From NCBI RefSeq assembly GCF_004295585.1, contig NZ_AP019400.1, positions 1,889,501 to 1,953,500 of the forward strand: 64,000 nucleotides of DNA, given 5' to 3'. The stretch is from Cohnella abietis. GTDB lineage: Bacteria > Bacillota > Bacilli > Paenibacillales > Paenibacillaceae. A program made the position numbers and the translations under genes. Numbering within the stretch: the stretch's first letter is position 1; every line of letters begins with the position of its first letter. Below are positions 34,543-43,221 of the stretch, piece by piece. The notes beneath the pieces were generated by a model that worked only from the letters and a program-made list of their open reading frames with translations, made no database searches and was not told the DNA's origin.

Positions 34543-35343
34543 TTGAATAGGCTTAGAACGGGAAGCTTTAGTCGTATTTTCCCACCTTTCGCTGCATTTG
34601 TCGTATTCGTTGGCTTATGGCAGCTCATCGTTGCGCAAGCGGAAATTCCGCCATATTTACTGCCTAAGCCATCCGATATCGTTGAAGCGGTCGTCTCCAA
34701 CTGGAGAAGCTTGCTGGGCTCGGTGTATACGACAACACTCGAAACGATTCTAGGCTTCTTGTTCTCCGTTGTCGGAGGAGTGCTAGGCGCGATTCTGCTC
34801 GCCAGCTCTAAGATGATAGAGAGAAGTATTTACCCCTATGCAATCGTATTGCAGACGATTCCGATCGTAGCGGTGGCTCCGATTATTGTTATTTGGTTCG
34901 ACGCCGGACTTCGGTCCATCGTCATAATCGCGTTTCTGATCGGTTTCTGCCCAATGCTGTCTAACACTTTAATCGGGCTGAACTCCACGGATCAGAATCT
35001 GAAAAACCTATTTCATCTCTATAATGCTTCGAAATGGCAGACGATGTGGAAGCTACGAATTCCTGCAGCTCTCCCTTACATCGTAGGAGGCTTGAAAATT
35101 TCCTGCTCCCTTTGTGTCATAGGCGCTATCGTCGGAGAATACGTAGCTGGTGTCGGTGGCGGTCAGGGAGGACTCGGCTATGCAATCACTTACGCGGCTA
35201 TGCGTATCCAAACACCGTATTTGTTTGCATGTGGTCTTATGGCATCAGTGCTTGGGATTGCTTTCTATCAGCTCGTAAGCTTTTTCTCCCGCAGACTGCT
35301 TGGCTCATGGCATGAATCTGAGCTGAGAACGGATATGGATTAA
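34543..35343 (+). CDS. ssuC: ABC transporter permease, SsuC-like
   Basis: A 266-residue inner-membrane permease with about six helices and the EAA-type loop where the ATPase docks (FHLYNASKWQTMWKLRIPAALPYI). It starts at TTG with GAGGAGG 9 nt upstream. It belongs to the BPD_transp_1 family of nitrate/sulfonate/taurine importers. The C-terminal tail is short and charged. Confidence 0.85.
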   Translation: MNRLRTGSFSRIFPPFAAFVVFVGLWQLIVAQAEIPPYLLPKPSDIVEAVVSNWRSLLGSVYTTTLETILGFLFSVVGGVLGAILLASSKMIERSIYPYAIVLQTIPIVAVAPIIVIWFDAGLRSIVIIAFLIGFCPMLSNTLIGLNSTDQNLKNLFHLYNASKWQTMWKLRIPAALPYIVGGLKISCSLCVIGAIVGEYVAGVGGGQGGLGYAITYAAMRIQTPYLFACGLMASVLGIAFYQLVSFFSRRLLGSWHESELRTDMD

Positions 35344-35379
35344 TCGTTTAATAAACCCATTTGAGAGGATAGATGAGAA

Positions 35380-36435
35380 ATGAAAAAAGCTTCAATACCA
35401 TTCATATTGATGATAATACTGGCGATTGTAGTTGTTGCCGGATGCGGCAATAACAAGAACACGGATAGCAAACCTGAGGCGTCTTCAGAATCTCCAAAAG
35501 CTTCTGAAGCAGTGTCTTCCCCTGAGTCGGCTTCCCCAGAAGCTTCCAAAGAGCTTAAGAAAATTACAGTTCAGCTGGGATGGTTCGCTGAGCCGGAGTA
35601 TGGCGGAGATTACGCTGCTTTAGTTAAAGGCTACTTTGCAGAAGAGGGCTTGGACGTAACGATTAAATCAGGCGGACCGAAGGTAAACGGCAGACAGATC
35701 GTAGCTTCTGGAAATGCGGACTTCGGGTTCGCGAGAGCCGATGCCGTATTGCAAAATCGCGAAGAGGGACTTCCAATCGTATCGGTAGCTGCCGCGCTAC
35801 AAAGCTCCCCGCAGGCACTTATTTTTCATAAGGATCAGAACATCAAAACATTCGAGGATTTGAACGGTCGCACGGTATTTTTCGTTCCGGGAGTGCCGGC
35901 ATATGAGTACGTGAGGAAGAAATACAACTTAACGTTGAAAGAGCAAGTTACAGACGGTACGCTAGTGCGTTTCTTAGCGGATAAGACATCTCTCCTCCAC
36001 GGATTCGCGACTTCGGAGCCGATCACATTGAAAGAGCAAGGAGTAGATGCTGAACCGTTCCTGCTGTCCGAGTCCGGTTATGATCCCTATGAAATCACGA
36101 TCATTACCTCTGAAAGCTTCTTGAAGAGTAATCCGGAAGTCGTTAAAGCTTATTTAAGAGCCGTGAAGAAAGGTTGGGCGTATTACTTCGACAATGCTGA
36201 GGAAGTTAACGCAAGAATTCACGAGGATAACAAGGAGCTACCTATTGACGCTATGAATAAACAGGCAGTTGCTTATAAACCGTACGTAACAGGTGGAGAT
36301 GCAGCTACTGAAGGCTTTGGAGTCATGAAGGAAGCGCGCTGGGAAGAAAACAAGAAACAGCTGCTGGAAGTTGGATTACTGAAAAAAGACGTCAACGTCA
36401 ACGAAGCATTCACTACCGAGTATTTGCCTAAATAA
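35380..36435 (+). CDS. ssuA: ABC transporter substrate-binding lipoprotein (SsuA/NMT1-like)
   Basis: A 351-residue lipoprotein: signal peptide with lipobox VVVAGC, a Ser/Glu/Pro-rich linker (about residues 25-60), and a periplasmic-binding-type fold with QLGWFAEPEYGGDYAA, GYFAEEGLDVTI and VASGNADFGFARAD. These features suit the NMT1/ThiY/SsuA class, which includes binders of sulfonates and of pyrimidines, so the ligand must be inferred from neighbours; SsuD downstream favours a sulfonate or related sulfur compound. Confidence 0.8.
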   Translation: MKKASIPFILMIILAIVVVAGCGNNKNTDSKPEASSESPKASEAVSSPESASPEASKELKKITVQLGWFAEPEYGGDYAALVKGYFAEEGLDVTIKSGGPKVNGRQIVASGNADFGFARADAVLQNREEGLPIVSVAAALQSSPQALIFHKDQNIKTFEDLNGRTVFFVPGVPAYEYVRKKYNLTLKEQVTDGTLVRFLADKTSLLHGFATSEPITLKEQGVDAEPFLLSESGYDPYEITIITSESFLKSNPEVVKAYLRAVKKGWAYYFDNAEEVNARIHEDNKELPIDAMNKQAVAYKPYVTGGDAATEGFGVMKEARWEENKKQLLEVGLLKKDVNVNEAFTTEYLPK

Positions 36436-36463
36436 CAAGGAAGCATGACGGAGGTAAAAGCCA

Positions 36464-37582
36464 ATGAGTACCCTGACTTCACCAGAGAAGGAACAATATT
36501 GGATCGATGTAGCGGTGGAGCTGTCAGCGCAATTTGCACTGACAGCAGCCGAGATAGATCGCAAGGCAGAGCTGCCAAAGGATAACCTACGGCTACTGTT
36601 TGAACGAGGCTTGGACACAGCGATATTGCCAGAAGAGAAGGGCGGCGCGGGAATTTCTTACGCCACGTTCGGGCGTATCGTCTTTGAAATTGCGCGAGGA
36701 TGCTCGTCTACGGCTTGCATATGGCTAATGAACACATCTGCAGCGGAATCTCTTATTACTTTATCCAATCCCGATACATCGGAGTTTTATTTGCAGCAAT
36801 GGAAGCAAGGAAAACGCTTTGCAAATGCGCTAAGTGAGCCAACCTCCGGGAACCTGTTTCTTACTCCTGTACAGGAGGCGAAGCCGCTCGGAGACGGTGA
36901 TTGGAGCTTGGACGGCGCGAAACGATTCGTCTCCGGAGCCGAATTAGCAGACTTTTTTCTAGTCAATGCGAGCATTGATGGGGCTCCCGCTTTCTTCGGC
37001 GTAGAACGTGATGAAACGGTTGAAATTCACGAAATTTGGGATGCGCTTGGTATGAGAGGCACGAGAAGCCAATTGATCGGGTTTAACCAGACGCGGTTGA
37101 AGGCAGCGAATCGATTCGGCCAAGTTGTCTCTAATCGCCAGAATTTGATTGCACTCGGACTTCCATGGCTTTCTCTAGGTATCGCTCAAGCGGCATACGA
37201 TGCACTGAAAGTACAAGCCGCAGGGAAGAAGCTGTCTGACGGCAAGCCTTTGACCCATGTCCAATGGATTCAATACGAGACGGCAGAGGCTCACGTTAAA
37301 CTGAAGGCGGCCAAGCTATTGGCGCAGCATCTGCTGGAGCTGGCAGACGCAGGATCTGAGCAAACAATCGTTGTTTCGATGGAAGCGAAAATATTGGCTA
37401 ATCAGGTAGCCAAAGAAGTCGCGGACCTTGGGCTTCGCGTTGGCGGAGGTCTTGCATTCACTCGGTCGTTGCCATTCGAGCGGCATTTGCGTGACGCACA
37501 GGCGGGTGGTTTAATGGCGTACTCCAGCGAGATGTGCAAGCTGTTCGTTGGTAAGTTCGAGCTGAACGTAAGGGATGAGTAG
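36464..37582 (+). CDS. Acyl-CoA-dehydrogenase-fold flavin monooxygenase (SfnC/DszC-like)
   Basis: A 372-residue protein of the acyl-CoA dehydrogenase fold, with an N-terminal helical domain (LRLLFERGLDTAILPEEKGG), a middle beta domain (ANALSEPTSGN, FVSGAELADFFLV) and a C-terminal helical domain (RVGGGLAFTRSLPFERHLRDAQAGG). In operons with LLM monooxygenases, such proteins usually act as FMNH2-dependent oxygenases of sulfur compounds (DszC, SfnC) rather than as acyl-CoA dehydrogenases. No acyl-CoA ligase or thiolase is nearby. The catalytic Glu of true dehydrogenases was not identified. Confidence 0.75.
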   Translation: MSTLTSPEKEQYWIDVAVELSAQFALTAAEIDRKAELPKDNLRLLFERGLDTAILPEEKGGAGISYATFGRIVFEIARGCSSTACIWLMNTSAAESLITLSNPDTSEFYLQQWKQGKRFANALSEPTSGNLFLTPVQEAKPLGDGDWSLDGAKRFVSGAELADFFLVNASIDGAPAFFGVERDETVEIHEIWDALGMRGTRSQLIGFNQTRLKAANRFGQVVSNRQNLIALGLPWLSLGIAQAAYDALKVQAAGKKLSDGKPLTHVQWIQYETAEAHVKLKAAKLLAQHLLELADAGSEQTIVVSMEAKILANQVAKEVADLGLRVGGGLAFTRSLPFERHLRDAQAGGLMAYSSEMCKLFVGKFELNVRDE

Positions 37583-37586
37583 GCCT

Positions 37587-38954
37587 ATGGCAAAGCAAAT
37601 TAGACTTAACGCTTTTGACGTGAATGCGGCCATGCATAACTCACACGGCTTGTGGAAGCATCCGGAGAGCGAGAGATATCGGTATAAGGATTTGAAATAT
37701 TGGGTTGAGATGGCTCAATTACTAGAACGAGGTTTGTTCGATGCTCTGTTTCTTGCCGATGTATATGGCTTCTATGATATTTATCGTGGAAGCCGAGATG
37801 CTGCCCTCCGGGACGCTATTCAAGCGCCAATTAACGACCCATCGCTCATTATCCCTACGATGGCTTACGCAACAAAGCATTTAAGCTTTGCTGTGACCGT
37901 TCCGACAACTTATGAGCAGCCCTATGCCCACGCTAGGAGAATGACTACGTTAGATCATCTGACGAACGGCCGAATTGGCTGGAACGTAGTCACCTCCTTC
38001 TTACCTAGCGCGGCTCGCAATTTTGGACTCGATAAGATGATTAGCCACGATGAACGCTATGATATTGCAGATGAATATTTGGAGGTCGTCTACAAGCTGT
38101 GGGAAGGTAGCTGGGAGGATGAAGCTGTAATAAGGGACGCTGTTAGAGGGATTTACACGGACCCTTCCAAGGTTCATGAGATCCACCATGAAGGCAAGCA
38201 TTATCGCGTGCCGGGCCCTCATCTTAGTGAGCCGTCCCCTCAGCGTACGCCCGTCTTGTATCAAGCCGGAGCATCCCCTAGGGGAAGGGCATTCGCGGCG
38301 AAGCATGCGGAATGTGTTTTTATTGACGGACATTCCTATGAGAGCATGAAATTTTACGTCGATGATATTCGAGCGCAGGCCGTTGCTTACGGTCGACATC
38401 CTGACGATATTAAAGTGTTTATGGCACTCAGCACAATTGTGGGAACGACGGCTAAGGAAGCAGAAGAGAAGCTCCGTGAGCTGACTTCGCTTAGTAGCGA
38501 GGAAGGGCCGCAGGCGATCTATGGTGGCTATACAGGCATCGACTTGTCTAAGGGTGATCCGAATCAGATTTTGACTTTTCAGGCTACTGATCATGGGCAA
38601 ACCGTATTAGCACGTTATACGAAAATGTCTCCCAAAGAAATGACATATGGGGAAGTTATTGAGTCGGTTAAGAAAATCGGTGGCAGGGCGGTTGTGCTAA
38701 CTGGCTCCGCTGAGCAGGTCGCAGATCAGATGCAGACCTGGATGGAGAAAACAGGCATCGACGGATTTAATTTAGGTCATCTTGTGACACCAGGCAGCTT
38801 AAAGGAAGTCATTGATTTAGTTGTTCCGATTTTACAGGAACGAGGGGTATACAAACGGGAGTATGAGCAAGGTACGATGCGAGAGAAGCTATTTGGGGCT
38901 GGGCAAAGCCGGCTGTCTGAGCGGCATCCTGGCGCTAGCTACCGATATAAGTGA
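37587..38954 (+). CDS. NtaA/SnaA/DszA-family flavin monooxygenase, copy 1
   Basis: About 455 residues of the bacterial luciferase-like (LLM) fold: QIRLNAFDVNAAMHN, LFDALFLADVYGFY, PTTYEQPYAHARRMTTLDHLTNGR and WNVVTSFLPSAARNFG. The NtaA/DszA/DmoA group oxidises sulfones, sulfides, S-alkyl cysteines or aminocarboxylates with FMNH2 and O2. The start is placed at 37587 because the paralogue downstream begins at the equivalent Met (MGKKILLNAFDMN); an ATG at 37575 overlaps the preceding gene. It is a close tandem paralogue of the next gene, separated by 12 bp. Confidence 0.85.
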   Translation: MAKQIRLNAFDVNAAMHNSHGLWKHPESERYRYKDLKYWVEMAQLLERGLFDALFLADVYGFYDIYRGSRDAALRDAIQAPINDPSLIIPTMAYATKHLSFAVTVPTTYEQPYAHARRMTTLDHLTNGRIGWNVVTSFLPSAARNFGLDKMISHDERYDIADEYLEVVYKLWEGSWEDEAVIRDAVRGIYTDPSKVHEIHHEGKHYRVPGPHLSEPSPQRTPVLYQAGASPRGRAFAAKHAECVFIDGHSYESMKFYVDDIRAQAVAYGRHPDDIKVFMALSTIVGTTAKEAEEKLRELTSLSSEEGPQAIYGGYTGIDLSKGDPNQILTFQATDHGQTVLARYTKMSPKEMTYGEVIESVKKIGGRAVVLTGSAEQVADQMQTWMEKTGIDGFNLGHLVTPGSLKEVIDLVVPILQERGVYKREYEQGTMREKLFGAGQSRLSERHPGASYRYK

Positions 38955-38966
38955 GGGAATGCAATC

Positions 38967-40334
38967 ATGGGGAAGAAAATACTGCTGAATGCTTTTGATA
39001 TGAACACGGCTATGCACGGCGCTCACGGATTGTGGAAGCATCCGGCGAATCAGCGCCATCGCTATAAGGATTTAAACTATTGGGTGGAGCTGGCGAAGCT
39101 GCTGGAGCGGGGGAAATTCGATGCCTTGTTTCTAGCTGACGTACTAGGCTTTTATGATATTTTTGGTGGTAATCGCGATGCGGCATTACGTGATGCAGTT
39201 CAAGCACCGGTTAATGATCCATCCTTAATTATTCCTACAATGGCTTATGCGACTGAGAATTTGAGCTTTGCTGTAACGATACCGACGACTTACGAGCCGC
39301 CCTATGCGCATGCAAGGAGAATGTCGACGCTCGATCACTTAACAAATGGACGAGTAGGCTGGAATATCGTCACTTCCTTCTTACCGAGCGCGGCATTGAA
39401 CTTTGGATTAGACCGTATGGTTACTCATGACGAAAGGTATGAGGTTGCGGATGAATATTTGGATGTCGTCTACAAGCTCTGGGAAGCCAGCTGGGAAGAT
39501 GATGCCGTCATCCGCGATGCGGCACGAGGCATCTATACAGACCCTTCCAAAGTCCATGAGATCAATCATCAAGGCAAATATTACAACATACCGGGCCCAC
39601 ATTTAAGTGAGCCCTCCCCTCAGCGTACGCCCGTGCTTTATCAGGCAGGTACATCCGCTAGAGGAAGAGAGTTTGCGGCGAAGCATGCGGAATGCGTGTT
39701 CATCGATGCTCATAATTTCGAAAGCTTGAAGTTTTATGTAGATGATATTCGAGCAAAAGCGGTTTCTTACGGGCGCAAGCCGGAAGACGTGAAGGTGTTC
39801 ATGGCGATCAATTCGATCGTTGGGCGCACCCGAGCGGAAGCGGAGGAGAAGCTACGAGAGTACACGGCTATTCGAAGCGATGAAGCGCCTCAGGTGCTTT
39901 ACGGAGGGTTCAGCGGTATCGACTTGTCTAAGTACGATCGTTCTGATTACTTGTCTTATTATGCGTCCGATCATGGTCAGGCGGCTGTTGCCCGGTTTAC
40001 GACAATGTCGGAGAAAAAGATGAATGTCGGAGAAGTTGTGGACGAGATTGTGAAGATAGGCGGAAGAAGCGCGTTGCTCTTCGGATCGGGCGAGGAGGTC
40101 GCCGATCAAATGCAGCAATGGGTGGAACGTACAGGAATCGACGGGTTTAATCTGGCACATCTCATTACTCCGGGCAGCTTGGAGGACATTATTGATTTGG
40201 TTGTTCCAATCTTGCAGGAACGAGGATTGTACAAGACAGAGTACGCGAAGGGAACAATGCGCGAGAAGCTGTTCGGTCCTGGAGAGAGCCGTCTTCCAGA
40301 TAGGCATCCCGGTGCGGCGTTCCGCCGACGCTAA
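38967..40334 (+). CDS. NtaA/SnaA/DszA-family flavin monooxygenase, copy 2
   Basis: A 455-residue tandem paralogue of the preceding protein. They agree across most of the length (WKHP, DALFLADV, HLTNGR, WNIVTSFLPSAALNFG, GFNLAHLITPGSLEDIIDLVVPILQERG), including the C-terminal REKLFGPGESRLPDRHPGA. Differences cluster in residues ~260-340 (SSEEGPQAIYGG in copy 1 against RSDEAPQVLYGG here, and the following segment), which could give different substrate ranges. The stop TAA is followed at once by the ribosome binding site region of the HpaB-like gene. Confidence 0.85.
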   Translation: MGKKILLNAFDMNTAMHGAHGLWKHPANQRHRYKDLNYWVELAKLLERGKFDALFLADVLGFYDIFGGNRDAALRDAVQAPVNDPSLIIPTMAYATENLSFAVTIPTTYEPPYAHARRMSTLDHLTNGRVGWNIVTSFLPSAALNFGLDRMVTHDERYEVADEYLDVVYKLWEASWEDDAVIRDAARGIYTDPSKVHEINHQGKYYNIPGPHLSEPSPQRTPVLYQAGTSARGREFAAKHAECVFIDAHNFESLKFYVDDIRAKAVSYGRKPEDVKVFMAINSIVGRTRAEAEEKLREYTAIRSDEAPQVLYGGFSGIDLSKYDRSDYLSYYASDHGQAAVARFTTMSEKKMNVGEVVDEIVKIGGRSALLFGSGEEVADQMQQWVERTGIDGFNLAHLITPGSLEDIIDLVVPILQERGLYKTEYAKGTMREKLFGPGESRLPDRHPGAAFRRR

Positions 40335-40354
40335 TGATAAGGAGTGAATGGGAT

Positions 40355-41797
40355 ATGGCCTCTAGAGGCAAACGTTTTTTAGATAGCTTAAACGACGGCC
40401 GCAGCGTATGGGTCGATAACGATAGAGTGAACGATCTCCCTACTCACCCAGCATTCTCTGGAACGCTTAATACGATAAGCCAATTGTTCGATTTATTGGA
40501 CGATGTGAAGATTAGAGACCAAGTGGGATATTCGGTAGACGGGAGCGATAAATACGCTCATAGCTCATTTCTAGTTCCTTATAGCGCAGAGGATTTGGCG
40601 AAGAGAAGCCATGCATTTTCTTATTGGGCCAAAGAAACGAACGGTGTCATGAGTCGATTATCAGATTATGCTCGCTCGCTTGTAACGGGTTGGTACGGTT
40701 CTCGGAAGCAGCTTGGAAAGCTAGATTCAAAGCTAGAGTCCAAAATAACGGCTTATTACGAAGAAGCTAGAGATAACGATCTATTCCTAACGACTTCGCT
40801 TCTGGATCCTCAGATTGATCGATCCAAAGGTCTCGATGATCAGCGGATAGCCGAAAGGTATTTGCATGTCGTCAAGGAAACCAAAGAGGGTATTGTCTTA
40901 AGTGGAGCCAAAATGATCGCTACAGGTGCTCCGTACACAAATGACTTTCTGATCTTCTCGTTTAATAAGCTGGACACTCGCCATAGTAAGCATGCGCACG
41001 CCTTGATCGTGCCTGCGGGGTCAAAAGGCTTGCATATTGTATGTCGTGACTCGTTCGCTGAAGCTGACGTTCAGAACTATCCGCTAAGCGCCCGTTATGA
41101 CGAGATGGATGCTGTCCTCTTATTCGATGAAGTTCTTGTCCCTTGGGAACGAGTACTCATTAATGGGGATGCGGATGCGGTTTGGAAGCTAAGATCCCAC
41201 GTGCCCTCCAACACGCTCGCTTTTCATCAGACGGTTGTTCGTTTTGTTGCTAAGCTGGAGTTTGTAACAGGAGTGACCTTCGCTGTCGCAGATGCGATCG
41301 GAGTAGATGGGTTTTTGCATGTACAGGAAAAATTAGGTGAGCTCATTACACAGATCGATACGATGAAGGCTCTAGTCATTGCTGCTGAGGTGCAGGCAAA
41401 GCTTGACCCAGTCTCAGGGATGTGGCTGCCAGAGGCTTCTTATATTGATACGGCAAGAAGCATAGGAACGAAGCTTTATCCTAGAGCGATAGAAATTCTT
41501 CAACAGATCGGTGGAGGCGGATTTGTGCAGACGCCTGCGAGAATAAGCCAGTTCGATGGGCCACTAAGCGATTTGCTTAACCGCTATTTCGAAGGGGTAT
41601 CTATTAACGCGGAAAACAAAGTTCGTCTGTTCAAGCTAGCTTGGGATCTCATAGGCAGCCCTCTTGGTTCAAGGCATGAGCTGTATGAACGATTCTATGC
41701 TGGAGATCCGGTACGAAGCTTCGCCAATCAGTATTTAAGCAGCGATAAGTCCGCGTTGGTCGATCCGATATGGAAGCTTCTGCGACAGTCACGTTAG
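40355..41797 (+). CDS. HpaB-family FADH2-dependent monooxygenase
   Basis: A 480-residue member of the 4-hydroxyphenylacetate 3-hydroxylase family: an N-terminal domain (FLDSLNDGRSVWVDN), a central region with GAKMIATGAPYTNDFLIF and VPWERVLING, and a C-terminal helical domain (LYPRAIEILQQIGGGG). These enzymes hydroxylate phenols or related rings using reduced flavin supplied by a partner. The start at 40355 has AAGGAG 9 nt upstream. No flavin reductase gene is in the operon, so one must come from elsewhere. The presence of an aromatic-type oxygenase suggests an aryl sulfonate or heterocyclic substrate; this is inference. Confidence 0.82.
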   Translation: MASRGKRFLDSLNDGRSVWVDNDRVNDLPTHPAFSGTLNTISQLFDLLDDVKIRDQVGYSVDGSDKYAHSSFLVPYSAEDLAKRSHAFSYWAKETNGVMSRLSDYARSLVTGWYGSRKQLGKLDSKLESKITAYYEEARDNDLFLTTSLLDPQIDRSKGLDDQRIAERYLHVVKETKEGIVLSGAKMIATGAPYTNDFLIFSFNKLDTRHSKHAHALIVPAGSKGLHIVCRDSFAEADVQNYPLSARYDEMDAVLLFDEVLVPWERVLINGDADAVWKLRSHVPSNTLAFHQTVVRFVAKLEFVTGVTFAVADAIGVDGFLHVQEKLGELITQIDTMKALVIAAEVQAKLDPVSGMWLPEASYIDTARSIGTKLYPRAIEILQQIGGGGFVQTPARISQFDGPLSDLLNRYFEGVSINAENKVRLFKLAWDLIGSPLGSRHELYERFYAGDPVRSFANQYLSSDKSALVDPIWKLLRQSR

Positions 41798-41817
41798 TAT
41801 AGGAAGGGGCATTAAAG

Positions 41818-42954
41818 ATGGAAATATTTTGGTTTATTCCTACGCATGGGGATGGAAAATACTTGGGGACGGGCCATGGTGCACGTGCAGTAGATTTTGA
41901 TTATATGACGCAAATCGCTAAGGCTGCGGACAGCTTAGGCTTCGGTGGCGTGCTTCTCCCGACGGGTAAATCCTGTGAGGACCCTTGGATAGCGGCTTCT
42001 GCTCTAATTCCGATGACTCAAAGGCTGAAGTTTCTCGTTGCGGTACGTCCAGGGCTGATGTCTCCGACGATAGCTGCAAGAATGGCTTCGACGTTCGATC
42101 GGATTTCGGGCGGGAGATTGCTGATTAACGTTGTAACCGGAGGAGATCCAGTAGAGCTGGCGGGTGAAGGCCTTCATCTTTCTCACGATGCCCGTTACGA
42201 TATGACGGATGAATTCCTCACGGTCTGGCGCAAGGCGCTCCAAGGAGAAGAAATTGATTTCGACGGCGAGCATATACAGATCACAGGTGGTAAAGTGTTA
42301 TATCCGACTGTGCAGCAGCCTTATCCGCCGCTGTATTTCGGGGGCTCCTCGGATGCGGGGCACAAGGTGGCGGCTAATCATATCGATGTGTATTTGTCTT
42401 GGGGAGAGCCACCAGAGCAGGTGAAAGAGAAGATCGATGTCGTTCGTAAGCTTGCTGCTGAGCAGGGAAGGACTGTACGATTCGGAATTCGACTGCATGT
42501 TATCGTCAGAGAGAAAGAAGAGGATGCGTGGAAAGCAGCTGATGAGCTTATTAGCTACTTGGATGAGGATACGATTGCGAACGCGCAAAAAATATTAGGG
42601 CGGTTCGATTCGGTCGGACAACGACGCATGATGGATTTGCATGGAGGAAGAAGAGAGGATCTGGAGATCAGTCCGAATTTGTGGGCGGGTGTCGGTCTTG
42701 TGCGCGGAGGTGCTGGAACTGCGTTAGTCGGCGACCCTCAGACGGTCGCGGATAGGATGAAAGCCTATGAAGAGATCGGTATCGATACCTTCATTCTCTC
42801 CGGCTATCCGCACTTGGAGGAAGCCTACCGGACAGCAGAGCTCCTGTTTCCCCTTCTACCAGTAGCTGGCAAGCAAGAGAAAAGGGCAGGAAATTCTTAT
42901 ATTAGCCCATTCGGAGAAATGATAGCGAACAACGAAATTCCTAAAGCGAAGTAG
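41818..42954 (+). CDS. ssuD: FMNH2-dependent alkanesulfonate monooxygenase SsuD
   Basis: A 378-residue LLM enzyme that cleaves alkanesulfonates to the aldehyde and sulfite. It keeps the SsuD signature along its length: [66 protein letters not shown] and [11 protein letters not shown], with the C-terminal [10 protein letters not shown] tail. It is the last gene of the operon, 21 bp after the HpaB-like gene. SsuE, the usual flavin reductase partner, is absent from the window. Confidence 0.93.
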   Translation: MEIFWFIPTHGDGKYLGTGHGARAVDFDYMTQIAKAADSLGFGGVLLPTGKSCEDPWIAASALIPMTQRLKFLVAVRPGLMSPTIAARMASTFDRISGGRLLINVVTGGDPVELAGEGLHLSHDARYDMTDEFLTVWRKALQGEEIDFDGEHIQITGGKVLYPTVQQPYPPLYFGGSSDAGHKVAANHIDVYLSWGEPPEQVKEKIDVVRKLAAEQGRTVRFGIRLHVIVREKEEDAWKAADELISYLDEDTIANAQKILGRFDSVGQRRMMDLHGGRREDLEISPNLWAGVGLVRGGAGTALVGDPQTVADRMKAYEEIGIDTFILSGYPHLEEAYRTAELLFPLLPVAGKQEKRAGNSYISPFGEMIANNEIPKAK

Positions 42955-43071
42955 CTCCTTCTGAATGCTATAAAGACCCACAATCAAATAACAAGGGAAA
43001 ACGTGTTTATGCCAATGAAGCAAAAGCTAATCGCTTATGCTACATTGGAGGGACAGCACGAGGAACCTTAC

Positions 43072-43104
43072 AATAATCCCGGGCGGAAGCTCGGGTTATT
43101 TTTT
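43072..43104 (+). terminator. Terminator after the organosulfur operon
   Basis: AATAATCCCG and TCGGGTTATT form the stem, followed by TTTTTT. Confidence 0.8.
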
Positions 43105-43206
43105 GTAGACTATCAGAAAGTATAAATTTCTATGTCTATATACTCATCTGATAGCTCGATACAAACGTGTATAGCCGTCCTAAGGACGGCAAAGCCGTTT
43201 TACTTG
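43103..43206 (+). repeat. About 100-bp dispersed repeat with CCGTCCTAAGGACGG palindrome, copy 1
   Basis: Near-identical to 56692-56793. Shared blocks are AGTATAAATTTC, TATACTCATCTGAT, GCTCGATACAAACGT, CCGTCCTAAGGACGG and CCGTTTTACTTG. It starts just after a terminator and ends just before the uxaC ribosome binding site, so it forms most of the uxaC leader. Confidence 0.85.
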
Positions 43207-43221
43207 GGAGGGGTAACTGAA

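Noticed and set aside
36464..37582. Fatty-acid acyl-CoA dehydrogenase
   Set aside because: The operon has no other beta-oxidation gene, and the context of LLM monooxygenases fits the DszC/SfnC type instead.
38001..38600. 199-residue minus-strand frame opposite the first NtaA-like gene
   Set aside because: Shadow of a strongly conserved monooxygenase gene; a similar shadow appears opposite the paralogue.
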